This document shows, piece by piece, positions 12,579-26,100 of a stretch of DNA of 64,000 nt. Below the pieces are notes generated by a model. It saw nothing but the letters and a program-made list of their open reading frames with translations. It was not told the DNA's origin and ran no database searches. How positions within the stretch are numbered: the first letter of the stretch is position 1; every line of letters starts with the position of its first letter. The position numbers were made by a program, and so were the translations under genes. Source of the stretch: Bilabrum cf. latius (Eukaryota > Bigyra: Bicosoecida > Bigyra > Bicosoecida); assembly GCA_965178125.1 (NCBI GenBank), contig OZ237743.1:744001-808000 (forward strand), written 5' to 3'.

Positions 12579-15500
12579 TCAGCTCACGATGCAGCCATCC
12601 TGGTCTCCAACGTTCCCTTCCTCAGCCAGCTCATCTCCATCCTCGTTTTCTTCCTCTTCAGAGTCAGCTAGCTCGTCCTCCGCGCCCCCCGGATCAGCGC
12701 TATTCGCCGCCAGCCTGTGGCCATCGTCGCCCACCTGCACATCACCGGTTGCATTGGCAAGCATGGGCATGCCACCATCCTGCCTTTCGATCTTCTACGC
12801 TGCCTACCTGGGAGACGGTGGAGGCGGGTTGTCGAACACCTTCACTGCTTCGTACAGCGACTCTGCCGCGTCAGAAGGACACGACTCCCGCACGATGTCC
12901 CATGTCGCCTGCCATGCCTCCTGCTCCATGCTGCCTTCCCCGGCCTCATCGTCTTGGCTATGCCCACTGGCAGCCCCTCCGGAAGCAGCTGTTTCTCCTT
13001 GCTCATTGTGGTGCCTCTCCTCCTTTTCTGTCTCCTCTGTTTCCATCCTGAGCCAGCGAGACGCCCTGGCGACCAGCAGGAGGTTCTGCAGGTTTTGCGC
13101 AGCTGCCACGAAGCCATCCGTGCCCTCGAGTGATGATACAGAAGAAATATCCGAGTGCCGGCTGCCTGCCCTGGCCCTAGAGCCGTCACTACGTCCGCGT
13201 GCTCTGCTAGCTTCTGCTGCAGATACGTCCCCTCCGCCCTCAGATTCTTCGATCCCCAGCTTACCGAGCACATCGGCGGTGCTGCCTCGCTGGGACGGCG
13301 GGGCTGGCAGGCTATCGCCGCGCCTCTCTCTTCCCGCAGCGTCACTATCATCACCCGCACTGCCAGCGGACGCCGCCACCCCCTTTCGGCTGCCGCCACC
13401 CACGTCTGCGTCGCGGGGTCCCCACCTTGCAATGTCTTCGCTCATGGCACGCACGAACTCGATCCAGTACCCAAAGAACCACTCAGGAGCAGCGTCCCTG
13501 AGGTGGGGCGCGGCATTGGCAAGCACGCGCGTGGCAAGGGAGGTTGACTCCGAAGCCACCTCTGCACCACCTGGCAGCATACCCAGACTGCCGGGAATCG
13601 AGGGAGACAGTTCCTTCAGTGCAGGTGACCCCGCAAATCGACTCGACAGGGGTGCATCTCTAGCACCGGCCAACGGCAGCACCACGGCCTGCATGGTCCA
13701 CAACAGGATCTCAAGCGGGAGGCGCACCAGGTCTGTACCCTCCTCCAGCTGTGAAGACATATCCGACCGATTGGGATCATCGTCAGCGTCCGCAGCTTCA
13801 GAATGACGCCCAGGCTCTTGCCGGTTTGCGACTTCACTGGCATCCAGGGCAGTCTTCGGAGGTGTCAGGAGCAGAGTGCCGATGGCGTGAAGACATTCAT
13901 GCGCAACACTTGCGCGCAGTTTCTGGTTGCCCTCGTCCTCACTCGCCTCTTCATCGCCAATCCCGGTGCTGCCATCACCGTCGGAATCGACGGGTGCATA
14001 CGTCACTACGCCGCGCTTTCCATCGCTTGATACCCTCATGTACTTCATTGCCGTGGCCGCGCCTCCAATCGCGCATTCTCGCAGCAGTGCCACCAGGCCG
14101 CGAAGCGAAAGTTGCCACACCCGCCACGACTCATGGCCCGGGTCCACACACCCTGCTGCAGAACTGCTAATCGCCTGCTCGGACACGGCAGGAAGCCTCT
14201 CCAGCTACCCAATGACAGCCAAGCTGGCAACACGCCTAAGCTCCACGAGAGGCAGTCCCACAACCGCGCCGGCCACCGTGTGGTAGTACACGTCCGTGCT
14301 GTCCTCGCCGCTCTGCATGCGCAAGCCAAGGCTACTAGCCGCAGCCACGCGAGCGTGCAGCTCCAGTCTTCGCCTCGAGTCTTCTTCGTCCTCGGGCCCG
14401 CCCTCTTCGCCTTCGGGCTGCGCTTGGAGCCTCTGGCGGGCAAGCGCCACTGCCGCACTGGCATGCGCTCTAGCTGCCTCCAGCTCCTGCCCAAAGACGA
14501 CTTTGCAAGCCGCCTATGCTGCGCGCCTCGCCGCGATCGTAGCAGCCGGCAAGTCTCGCTCGTCCATCCCGCCAAACAGATTGACATCGCAACTACCATC
14601 GTTGCCGCTCCCACTGCTCGCAAAGCTGTTATTGGCCCCAACACCCCCAAGTGCCCTTGATGCCGCCAGACGAGCTTGCAGCAGAGCATGCTACCGCTGC
14701 TCGAGGACAAGCGCAGCTGTCAGACCAACAGCTGCTTCGTCCTCGACCGGACTGACCATGGGCACCCCGGGCACGTCGTGGAGGTCACCGACTGCCTCCT
14801 CGTCGAGCAGGAAGTCCAGCTGCGTGTCATACTGACTCGCATCCGGGAGCCGCTCCTCGTCGGCAAGGGCGGCTTGATGGCTCCGGTACCCCGCCCATCC
14901 GGATAGCGGCGGGCATGCAAGTGGCAAGATAGTGCGGATGATGTCGGCGCACACACTCGGCCGCGCCAGCTCGGGTGAAACCGATCGACGCAGCGCCTCC
15001 CACACCAGAGGAGCCGCGTAAAAGTTCCGAGTGCAACCCTTGAGCGTGTCGAACACAAGCCTCCAGAAGACCAGGCTGTCTGTGCTGCCTGCCGCAACGC
15101 TACCCAGTAGACCACTACCGGCGGCTATGCGAGGCGCAAGAATGTCAGCCACTGGCTTTGCCAGCACCTGAAGCAAGCACAAAAACGGCACGACGTGGTG
15201 GTCGATGTCCGGCTTCTGGGCATCGACAGAGGCAGTCGCATCACCATAGCTGCAATCTGCCCCAGGCATCTCGGATGCCGCTCCAGAGGCAGAAGCAGCA
15301 GCATCGCTGTTAGCTCCCATGCTTGCCACCCCTTCAAATGCCGCACTAGGAACCGGCTGCATGGCAGCGAATAGGGCAGGGTTCATTTTGGGAGACATGG
15401 CAGGACCCGATGGCTCATGGCCGGCCATGGTGCTGGAAGTTCCAGCAGCTGGCAGGCACATGCCTGCCCGTCGGGCAGCATTCTGAGCCGAGTGCCTGTC

Positions 15501-18500
15501 GCACGCCTCCGTGGCTCGCGTGCTGAATCGCATGGCAGCAACCGCGGCTCGCTCCACCAGGTGAGCCCTCTCCATCCTCGCCTCCTCATCGAGCCACACG
15601 CGCATCTGCTGCCCCACCAAATCCTCGTCGTCGTCTTCCTTTCGTTGAGCGGTGCCACCCGAACCATCAGCACCGCTGCCTATACCACCCTGGGTGCCAA
15701 GGGGAGCAGCCGTGCCCGGCCACACAAGTCCATCGGTTGCGACGAAGCCTACCGGCCCGATCATATCACGAACAGATCTCAAGCGCTGCTGCAGCCAAGC
15801 AGGGCGGTTCGTTCGCAGAGCCCATTCGACCTGGGGCTCCGTGAGATCGTCGCCGGAAGGCTAGCCGCTCGGCGCTCCGCTTCCAGACGATGCACGCTGC
15901 GCAGCAGGCTCACCGCTGGGCAGCATCCGTTCCTCCATCGTGATGCTGGGCTCCTCGCCAGGCACAAAGCTGCACGGGTGGAGGAACAAGCCCCTTCGGA
16001 CGGCATCAAAGACGAATGGAGCCACTAGAGAGCCGCGCCACACGTTGCGAAGGGCAACAGCAACGCCTAGTTCCAGGCAAAGTACGGCCTGCGCTGCATC
16101 ATCAGCCGCAGCTACCGTCTAGGGGTATCCTTCGGACAGAGCAGCCATGAGACTCAGCAGAGCATCTCGAGGGAGCTTCGAGACGGTGCCTCCAAAGATC
16201 TCTTGCAGACCGTGTCCCTGCCTGCTGGCTTCGGCTGCCAATGACCCCGCCACAACAGTGTGCTTCTCGGCCTCTTCGTCGTCAGTGTCTTGCTGCAGAC
16301 CAAACAGCGAGCGAATCCCGGTGAAGAGCCAGCCGCCGCCCTCTTTGGAAGTCGCCTAAGCAGAACTAGAGGCCGCTCCGTTCGCACCGTGGGGCGGGCC
16401 TTGATGCCTCGGTGGTCGGTGGGCCGTGCTAATCTCGCCCGTGTGAGTGCCGACAGAGCCGCCGACCGAGACACTGCCATCTCTAGACGTCCTGCGCGGA
16501 CGCGAATGCCCCGGTCGTCTCGGCTGGGCGCGCTACCCGTCCCTCCTGCGTCGTCGACTGAGCACGGACCGGGCACTGGTGACCAGCTCCGACGTGTCAG
16601 CATCGTCTATGCCACCACCCTCGCCGACCGAGCTAACGTCACCACCGAAGGAGCTGCGCCCAACCGACGAGCCATCGAGGTCCTCAGAATCCTCTGCGCG
16701 CGAGTCGCCGTCGCTGTCGTCGTCTGCCCCGCGCACTGCCGCGTATCTGGTGTCCGTGAATCTGGCAGATGGCAGAGGGTCGCCCCCGGGCGTCGTGAAG
16801 TCGTCCTCATCCACCAACGCGCCAGGAAGGCAGTCTTGCCTCTACATATGCAGCACCAACGCAACGACCGCCTTCCAGCTCTGTCGCAGCCCACCGCAAT
16901 GAGTCGCAGTGAGACTGAGGGCTGCCCTCAAGAGAAGGAGCGCACGCCGCAGAAGGTACATAGCGGGTGTCCTGCCAGGGGGACAGATCGGCAGGCCGGT
17001 CTCACTGTCGACACCGCTGTGCACGTGCGGGGTGTCAGGCATCGACAGCAGGGCACGCGCTTCTGCTCGGAGCTTGCGATGGGCCTCGTCCTACGATTCC
17101 TTCGAATCACCACTCTGCTACTCGCCCGGTCCGGTTACAGGACCAGCATGTTTTCGATCAGGTGAAGGCATGGCAGCTGAGGGTTCGCCAGGTGCCACAG
17201 CTTGGGCATCGATCACAGGTGGGACACCGGACAGCTCAGGAGAGCCTAGTCCAGAGTCTGCTGCTGTCTCTGTGCCACCAGCTGCATCTAGCACGTCTGG
17301 AGACTGCCCGTCCGACATCTTGAACGCTGCTGCCCCAGCCCCGAACGGGTCCGGTGAAACTCTCCCCGCACTGAGCGGCAGCGCAACCGGCCCTGCAGGG
17401 AGAATGCAGGCATTCGCAGGGACAACAAGAATCTGCAGCATGGCAGTGCGAGCCACGTAGATCGTCGAGGCCACGATGTCATCCAAGGCCTGGGTGCACA
17501 CGAAGTAAGCGGCGCACGCCGCCAGGTGCCTGAGGCCCTGCGTGCACTTGACGAGCGTGGCCTCATCCTGGGTGGCAGATGCAACTGCCTGAATAGCAGC
17601 AATGGCAGGCTTCACCAAAATCTGGAACATATCGCGTTCATGCTCGCCCGCCGGCAGCAGCAGCGATCCGCCGTTCGCGGTAGCGGCTGCAGTGTCCGTG
17701 TACGCGCTCGCAACGCCCTGCCGCCTCAAGACGCCGTCCCAGTGCTTGCCGATGGCAGGAGCTGCCTGACTGCTTGCATCTGCGCTGGGACCCGACCCAT
17801 CGTCGCTCTTGTTTTCTTCGTCAGCAGCACTTCCGTCGGCTGCGCCCTTCTTCTTCGAGTCCGCGTCTCGCCCCGCCACGGCAGTTGGACCCTGGGGCAT
17901 AGCGATCTCGCGGCTTCGAATGGACTCGTATATCTGAGTCAGGTACTCCTGTGGAAGGTCTTGCCCATCGTCGATGCCGCTGTTGTTCCTGAGGAAACCC
18001 TTTAGGGTCATTTTCTTCTCTTCCGGGATGCTCTAATTGTGCGCGTCCGTGTTGAGCATGACGATGGAGAACGCCAGGATGAAAGCGGTGTCCTGCTTCC
18101 TGAGAGGGTCCCTGGATTGCTCGAAGAATCGCGTCGCAAATGCCTCCATCATTCGATCGATAGTCTGCGCCTCGCCTGGAAGCCTAAAGGTAGACAGGTA
18201 GTGTCTCAGGGCCTCGTCGATGCGAAGGGACGCAAAGTCGAACTGCTTCGTGAACGCAGTCCGCACCTTGGCCTGAAAGGCATACTTGGCATCATCTGGC
18301 TTGGCGAGGTATTCGCCCACCCACTTCTTGTCCATCCCGTGGCATTTGAGGAGCAGCTCGGCCACGTCCTCGGGTGTGGGCTCCTTCGGGAGCAGGCCCA
18401 GGTCGGTGGCGAACGGGACCCAGTCCCTGTGCTTGCCCTCCACTTCGTTGAACCGCAAGGCCAGCTGACCCATCCTCCGCTTGACCTGCTTGTTTCTCCG

Positions 18501-20177
18501 GAGGTCCTCCAGCCTGGCACTTAGCTGCGCCAGGACTGCCTTCTAGTCCGCCGTGGAGCCTCCCACGCGGGTGGCAGCGCTCGTCGCCACGTCCACGGCG
18601 GCAGCAGCCGCGGCCGCAGCCGCTTCCGCCTCCTCAGCCTCGACTCTACCCAGACCACTGGCACGCATCATTCCAGCAGCACCGCCGGTACCCATGCTGG
18701 GCGCGCGCCTGCCACCCCTTGACGCTGCGGTTGCCCCGACCGCCACATCAGGGGAGCAGCGCCTGGCCAAGCCCTCGGCGATCGACAAAATCCCTTCTAC
18801 CGAGAGCACGTGAAGGTTCGTCAACCGCGCTGAGGGCCTCGGAACAGCGTTCCTTCCAAGGCAGACGCATAGCGCCTCGAAAAGATTGGTGCAGGCGACA
18901 TCGCAGTCGTAGTTGACATACATGTCCAGCATCATGCCGGGCTCCCTGGCGAACTCCAGGAGAGATTCGATGGCCAGCTCCCTCTGCTCTGCGCTGGCCG
19001 TCCGGCTGTTGGCGAGCATCAGGTGCACAGAGGTGAAGAAGACCTCTAGCGGCACCTTGAGGTGCGCCTTCAGCGAAACGAAGAGGTTAAAGACAACGCG
19101 CAGGGTGGCCGATAGAACGCCTACCTCCTCCGATCTGCTGTTCTGGACGAGCATTCTGCACAGCTCCGCTTGGCACACCTTCACGAGCGCCGGGAAGCGA
19201 CCCATCGACTGCCCGCTGCATTCGAGAACCATGGACACCAAGCGCAGGCCTTTGAGCCGCTTCGGGGCGGCGTGCTTGGTGGGATCCAAGAGACCGGCAA
19301 GCCAAGACAAGATCTTTGCCAGATCCGCCGCACTGTGCGGGATCGCTGTTGATCTCGTAGATCCGATCTGGAGGCTAGGCGGAGGCGGCAGCGCGCTGCC
19401 AGCCACTCCCTTCGCACCTCCGGCAGCCTACTCCCGTGAGGCCGCACTCGAGACGGCAGCTTCTGCACCTGGTGCGCCCCTCTCTGCTGCCACGGAGAGT
19501 GGCGCTGCTTGCGCGACAGGCTGGAGTGGGACGCTCTAGCGCAATGCCATGGTGGGGAGCCTCGTGAACAGGGTGAGGATCACGTGCGAGAGCGCCGAAT
19601 CGGCTGTGGCTCGCAGCAGGTGGCTGGCGCGAGGCATGTCGCTGATGCGGTAGCACGTCTCGCATGCCTGCCAAACGGACGTTCCGGTGAGCATGCGCCC
19701 AGCAGAGCACCGAACCACGTTTTCAACGAGCTCCAGGAGCTACATCAGGGTCGTCTCGTCGTCGCTGCTGCTCGAGGACTCGAACTTGCAGCGCGAAGCA
19801 GCCGATGCAACCGCGTTTACAGCACCATGGCCGCCGATCGTCTCTTCTTGGATCAAGCCATACAATATGAACTTGTTGATTGCCTGGAGGGCAATACCAG
19901 TTATTGGCCCCGAGGCATCCGCCGACCGCATCACGTCGAGGAATGGCCTCAAGTACGTGAGAGCATCAACGTCAGAGAGATCATCGACCGCCTACAGGTG
20001 ATCATGCAAGGTCTTGAATGAACGTAGCAGTGGTGTCTCTTGCTGCGGACGATGACTGGGAGACAAAATTGCTAAAGATAAACTGAACCGGCAACGTTGC
20101 CTTGCAAGTGCGGCATCGGTGGACGCAGACTCACTTGAATTGGCATTTCTCGCTCGAATCTAGCCTAGCTTGCCCAT
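12579..20177 (-). CDS. ARF guanine-nucleotide exchange factor, GBF1/GNOM type (Sec7)
   Basis: Large ARF-GEFs load GTP on ARF GTPases at Golgi membranes to start coat assembly. The 2,532-residue frame is closed by TGA 12579-12581 and contains about 20 TAGs (among them 12795, 12804, 14205, 14691, 15861, 16119, 16356, 16533, 16842, 17091, 17118, 18033, 18543, 19536, 19740). The gaps read out contain no TAA or TGA. The DCB domain is clear near residues 75-200 (LRPFLDVMRS, SGPITGIALQAINKF). The Sec7 domain spans about residues 545-745. It has the catalytic glutamate finger FRLPGEAQ (Glu669) and the LNTDAHN block, followed directly by a TAG at residue 715 and then FLRNNSGIDDGQDLP. The C-terminal part has the length of the HDS region but with acidic and Ser/Ala-rich inserts. 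The ATG at 20177 is the first in frame after an upstream stop; a short intron in the first 60 codons is possible. Confidence 0.9.
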
Positions 20178-20492
20178 CGACTATTCAACCGCATTACAGA
20201 GACTACATTATGGATTTCAGATTTGACGATGTGCACGCTGGATGACTGCATCGCTCCTTCAGGCAGCACTACGCAGCTCGTGCTGACACGCGTCGGCTAT
20301 CTGTATGCCTGTCTCCTGTAAAAGTTGGCGGGAATTTCGAATAGTATCGCTGCTTGCCCGGAAAATGAAGGGACCGCGACAAATTGGCTGGGACGAACGC
20401 GCCGTAGCCTTCCTGTCCCCAAGAGGTGAAACCGGAAGTAATACGAAGAATCCCGAAATGATTTCAAACCGCTTCCAATGCTGATCCAACGC

Positions 20493-22433
20493 TCAAAGCA
20501 AACCTAACTCTCTCATCACAGCTCTCCCTTCTTCATTCCATTCGAGTCCGGCGCCCTCCGCAAGTTTCCTTGCCTCCTGTTCGCCAACCGAACAAGAAGT
20601 TCCCGAATTGACGCGGCCCTTCCCCTCCCCCCGTGCTTCAGCCCCGCCGCCCGAACCGCCCAAATCATCAACACTGCCACGTTCCGGTTCGCTCGGGCCA
20701 GAAGCGACTCCACCTGATGCACCGGCACCTTCCCTGTCAAGCAGTCCACCGCCTGCCTGCCCTCCCTCCGGAGCACCACCCCCGGCCCGCCCAACGCGAT
20801 CCATATGCCCTGCCAGTGCAGCCCCGTCTGACCCATTGCGCTCAGCTGCATCTTGTCTCGATGCATCATCTCGTGCTTGTATTAAACTATGACAGCACCC
20901 GCACTCACACCATGTGGAGCAGGCGAGCGCCAGCCCAGCGGCGGCTGCAGCCACAGTTGCAGCTAGAGTCACCGGGTCTCTTGCAGCAACCCGAGTATAT
21001 GTACCATACAGTGTAACCAGAATGAAACTGCCCCAACCGGCCGAGTCTCTGGGGCTGCGGTTGGTCTGGTCCGCCGATCTAGGCTCCTGACCCCTGGATT
21101 CGCTCGAGCTACCGACAACGGGAGGCCGACCTATTGGCGCCTCTACATCTCTAAACGATGCATTTGCTGATTCTGTCGCTGCAATGGTTTCGCGATTCCC
21201 TAGATCACCCCGCTAACTAGTTGATTGATTCGGAGCCACTCCATCCGAAACATCGACAGCTTCTGTGCCTGTACCCGCGCTTCCATTCCGCATAGACGGC
21301 TGTGTCTCCTTTGGCAGGCTTGCAGCGGGCTCAGCTGCAGCAATGGCGCGAAACTGACTGGCATTGGCAGGCACGCGGCCATCGTCATCGTCTTGCCCCC
21401 CTAGAGGCAGCGGCGGCTGCCCGGCGGTCGATGCCTGGCTTGCATGAACCCTGCCAGTCTGAACAGGAGCAGCGGGCACGGTGGGACCTTCTCTCTCCTT
21501 CTCGTAGTTCGCAATGGTCCGCTCTGGAATGCTGCCGCGATCAATCTGCTCAAGCTCGTCCATAGGAGAAGAAGTCCGGCTTGGGACGTCCATGGTTGAG
21601 CCGGTGGCATCGTCTCCGTGCGGGCCTGCCGCGCCTGCAACTCTCCCAGGAGAAGAGTCTTCCAACATGCTCAGGCGTTTTTGTGCGTCACTGCGCTCGG
21701 GTGCTGTGCTTGAATCCTGCCTAGTAGCTCCATCGGTTGATGCACCCGGCGAGTGCGGTGGAACACCCTCTCTCCCAACAGCAGCTTGCGGTAACTTTGT
21801 TGCTTCCTAGACATAGTCGCTGCTCGTGGACGCGGATGCAGCCCATGAATCTGCAGGGCAGGCAACCGTACAACCTACTGCTCTAACGATATCTACACCA
21901 GTCGCGACCACTCGACCTGTCAGCGAGTGGGATACGATGCCGTGGAACCCGTAGCATTCGGCGCATAGTCCCCGAAGCAGGTCGCAGCCCGTGCACATAG
22001 ATGAACATGAAAGTGTTGGCACATTTTGACCACTACACGGTGCTCTATTGGGAGGTGGCGGCGCATATGTCGCAAACAGCGTTTCAAGCAGCGCGAACCC
22101 AAGCACCACAAAAAATAGCCGCACGGCGAAGCCTTCGGTACCGACAGCAGCTGAAACATGTGGCAGACTCCTGTATTTTCTCAAGATTGCCAACCTAGCA
22201 GCTCCTACGCTAATGCAGCTACAGGTAGCCACCAACAGTGCAATCACCACGGGGAATAAAAACAGGAGGGTCCGCAGAAATGACAACGCTATCATAGAAC
22301 TGTACTCGAGAACTGTGCTACCAAAAGCAACACAAACCAGAATAATGATCGAGAACAAGCACAACGATGCCCACACGACCTCTCCGTGAGATGAGGCTCG
22401 CAAGAAGTGTTGTCGGCCGCTCGTCCTCGCCAT
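20493..22433 (-). CDS. Membrane protein with Cys-rich loop, unknown family
   Basis: The 646-codon frame starts at ATG 22431-22433, carries TAGs at 21807 and 21213, and ends at TGA 20493-20495. The N-terminal 110 residues hold about three hydrophobic segments (WASLCLFSIIILVCVAFG, a Leu/Phe-rich pair, and LFFVVLGFALLETLF). A cysteine-rich stretch of about 30 residues follows (C-x2-C and C-x3-C spacings around ten Cys). The middle is a low-complexity Ser/Pro/Gly/Asp region, probably soluble. A last hydrophobic Ala-rich segment lies near 20975-20930, followed by a Cys cluster and an acidic Gly-rich tail. I do not recognise it. It is in tandem behind the ARF-GEF (315 bp) and divergent from the giant receptor. 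Confidence 0.6.
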
Positions 22434-23126
22434 TGCTGCCGTACCTGTTCTAATTGAAATAGAGCCAGAAGACTAGCTTCAATCAGGTACATATACACAT
22501 CGTATTACACCCATGTGTGTCTGTTTTGATCAACCTACTCGTGAGAATAGTGCTGTAGTTGCACTTTGTCGGGTTGCGACCAGAAATCACCAGCGGAACC
22601 AGACGCGCGGCGCCGCTACGCGGCGACAAAATCGTGGCGTCGAGGGTGATCGGTCCAGAAGCGACTGTACCGTCCAACGGGCGGGAGAAAGTGTAGTGAG
22701 GCCTTGAAAAGCTTCAAAAATGCTCAAATTGCCGCTTTCGGAACCCCATGAACGAGTATGGGGGCCTGGTGCAACTGAATGGAAATGTATAGCGAAGTGA
22801 CGGGGCGAGCCGTTCCTGTTTGTGTCTGCCTCCAGAAGCTACAAATGCTGTTTGTGCTCAGGCAATTTTTGGTTTACATTGTATTGGTTTGTTGTGGATT
22901 GCCATAAATTGAACCGAGAGCGTCTGCGTGCGACTGATAATTGGATCGTGATCGATGTTGCTTTCAATCCCGTGTGTTCCAAGCGTGTTCTCGCCCCATT
23001 TATGCTTCCTGCTAGTACACAAAGCCTATTTTAGGACTACCGGTATCCGTTTTAGCAGGCAACTGTCAGCAAACAGTACTACTGTTGCGTGGTAAAGGCT
23101 CACAGCGCATTTCTGAGTCATCTGCA
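22434..23126. other. Divergent intergenic region (promoters expected)
   Basis: About 690 bp separate two divergent starts. It is more AT-rich than the flanking genes, with a short GC-rich palindromic patch around 22598-22625. I see no convincing gene or tRNA in it. Confidence 0.5.
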
Positions 23127-26100
23127 ATGATTTTGGCGTATATTGCCCTGTTGTCGTCGCTTGCGAGCGGAGCAAGGAACTCAGTCGAACAAGATGACTT
23201 CGGGGTGTACTACCCGCGAGGTCACAACCGTATTGGTGAGAAGTATCGGCCGCTTGTATGTAAACATGAGAAAGTGAGCCACGACAGCGCCTCAAAACTC
23301 GGACCGCGTGCCCTCTGCTGCTGCAGGCGAATACAGGGTCCTTGACGTTGGAACAGCAAATCTGGCAGAGAATTGGAGGCAAACAAACAACTACATCGAA
23401 CAGGTAAGATGAAAGTTGCCGCCGCCCCGCGAGTCCGAAGAGTGCGTCACTGTCGGTCTTGCGGCTGACCAGACGTGTAGTGCCTGCCAGCCTGAAAATC
23501 TTGTGCAATGCACATACCGGTACCCATGTAGCCATCTTGGATCGTTCGTGGTATTTTCGCAGACGCTCAATACAGCGGCTCGCCGCTACACCGAGGTAGC
23601 GACGTCAGGGTGCTAGGCCAATTGCCGGTAGTCCTAGGGTTCCATCATGGGAACCGCACTCATGGGAGACGGAGTGTTCGGCCTGTTCGAGAGCGGAGAG
23701 GCGCAGGTGAGTATTCGCAGCAACGACAACGACGCCCTTGGGATCATTTGGGCCCAGGACCGGGACAACTTCTACCTCTTCCAGTACGTGGAGGAGGAGA
23801 GCGCGTGCAGCATCGTCAAGGTCAAAGGAGGCACCAAGTCCAACATCGCGGGATACCTGCGGCAGAACTGCCCCAGCGGCCTTCGCCGTGGTTCTTTTGA
23901 CCAGGTACGGTTCCGTCTGGACCGGATTAGCAGCACCCAAGTCAGGCTCCAGGGCCGGTTGAGGGGCAATTTGGTCCTAAACCTCCTGGACACGTCTGCC
24001 ATCGAGGGCGCCTTTGTGCCCGGCATGTACAACAGCTGGCACTTTGGGCCCAGATACGACAATTTCCGCGTGTGGGAGACCGGTGCCTCGTGCTCGAACG
24101 GCGTCCTCGATGGCGACGAGCGCTTCATCGACTGCGGGGGCCCTTGCAGCCCATGCAACAGCACCACCACCATGCAGCTCGACTTCACCAGCGCCAAAGA
24201 CATTCGCGGGTGGTCGTCGACTGACCGCACCACAAATGGGGGTGTCGCCAACTGGCACATCAACTCTGGTCAGCTGCGTCAGAACGGCAACGTGGGAGGC
24301 AGCAACTACGGCACGTCTTCGTCCTCAGTCACCGCACGGTGCCGAGCTCGCGGTTTCTCCACGGTCGCCGTGTACGAGGGCTGGGGCAGGAACTTCTACC
24401 CCGATTTCGACTACGAGGCCAGGATGTACAACGGAGACGACGACCGTATCATGATGGTCTTCAACTACGTCGACTTGAACAACTTTTACTGGCTGGAGCT
24501 GCAGCAGCAGAGCCGTTGCGTGGTCATTAGGAAGAGGCGCAGGGGGGGCACCGCTGACCTCGCCGACCTCGCCGCATCTGCAAGCCAGACGTACGCCCTC
24601 CGCACGTGGCACGTCTGGAAGATAGAGAGCCGGTACGACTACGACAGGGACAGGCGTACCATCAAGGTGTTCCGTGATGGAGTAGAGGTGCTTGAGGGTA
24701 CCGATTCGTAGCCCCTAGGTCCAGGCGCCTTCGGCTTCGCCACCGATTGGAACAGCGACCTGCGGATTGACTGGGCCCGGTTCACCACCTACAAGCCATC
24801 CACGGAGCTGCAGTGCGCCTCCTCGGAGCTCCCTGTCACCAGAGACCTCACGCTGCACCTAGACGCTGCCGGCAATCTTGTGCGCAACACCCAGCTGATT
24901 GACCAGACCGCTGACAGGCGCAACACTAACTTCTTCGGAGGCCCCAGCATCCGCCGCAACTCGTGGCGAAATTCTCTCGATTCATTCTTCATGGATGACA
25001 GCAACGACCACGGCCAGATCTGGAAGGACCTGATGGTGACGCCTCGTTGGCAGGGGCTGACTGCCACCATTGTGGTGCAACCGAGCGATGGCCGTGACGC
25101 ATGCTACTTGTGCCAAGGCTTCGTAACCGACACTCGCATTGGGTGGGGCATCCGTTCAGAGAGCGGTGTGGTGCGTGCAGGTGCGATCACTATGTTTGGT
25201 GGTGGCCGTCAGGGCGGCCTCCACAGGCTCTCCGGTTCCGACTTCACGCAGCCCTCTATCTACACCATTCGGCTCACCCCAAGCTCGTCTAGTCCGTACG
25301 GAAACTTCAACAGTCTATCTTGGGACTTGAGCGCGTACAGGAATGGCCAATCCATGACCATTAGCGGGCTTGCAGGGAACGGCGGCAGCCTGAATCGTTT
25401 CGCGGAGGGTTTCTTGAAGGACCGGCTGAGGATCGGACACGCGTCATGGGGTAGTAACAGGCTACGTGGGCATTTCTTTGAGACGGCTGTGTATCCACGT
25501 CCTCTAAGTGACGGCGAGATAGAGGCAACCCACCTGTACCTCCGGGACCGCTACGGCGTGGGTTCCTGCGAGGACCTGAGCCCGCCCACCAACGCAGCGT
25601 ACATCAACGGGACGTGCTCGTCGGCCGGCAACGGGGACGTTTGCAGGCACGAGTGCAGCAGCGGCTTCGTGCGTGTCACTGGTGACTACCAGCGAAGGTG
25701 CGACGGTGGCGGATTCTGGTCCGGTGCGGCCCTAGTGTGCGAGCCCGCATGCGAGTGGGACCCCGCCCCAGACACGCCAGCAGACGACGACTTTGCACTC
25801 CGTGGAGGGTGCAGGAGAGATCTATTTGCACTTGACTTTGCGACTGATGCGAGCCGCACAGGCAGGACACTTCAGGAGTCTTCCACGACTGGATTCCGCG
25901 GACTTGTTGCATACCCTGTCTTCCAGGCGTTCAGGTGGGGCGTCACTGCATCCATGGACGACGCTCTCGTGTTCAACGCGGACGGTGCCAACGACTGTGG
26001 AGACGCAAGGCAGCATTCCGTGGCGCTCGTGGGCTCATCTCCTTGGCAGAACAGCCGAGATGGCCTAATCGTGAACGCCCGTGTGATGATCCCCGCAGGC

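Noticed and set aside
12589-13806. 405-codon open frame on the + strand
   Set aside because: It is the complement of the ARF-GEF coding region. High GC codon bias keeps the opposite frame open; it has no domain and is Ser/Pro-rich noise.
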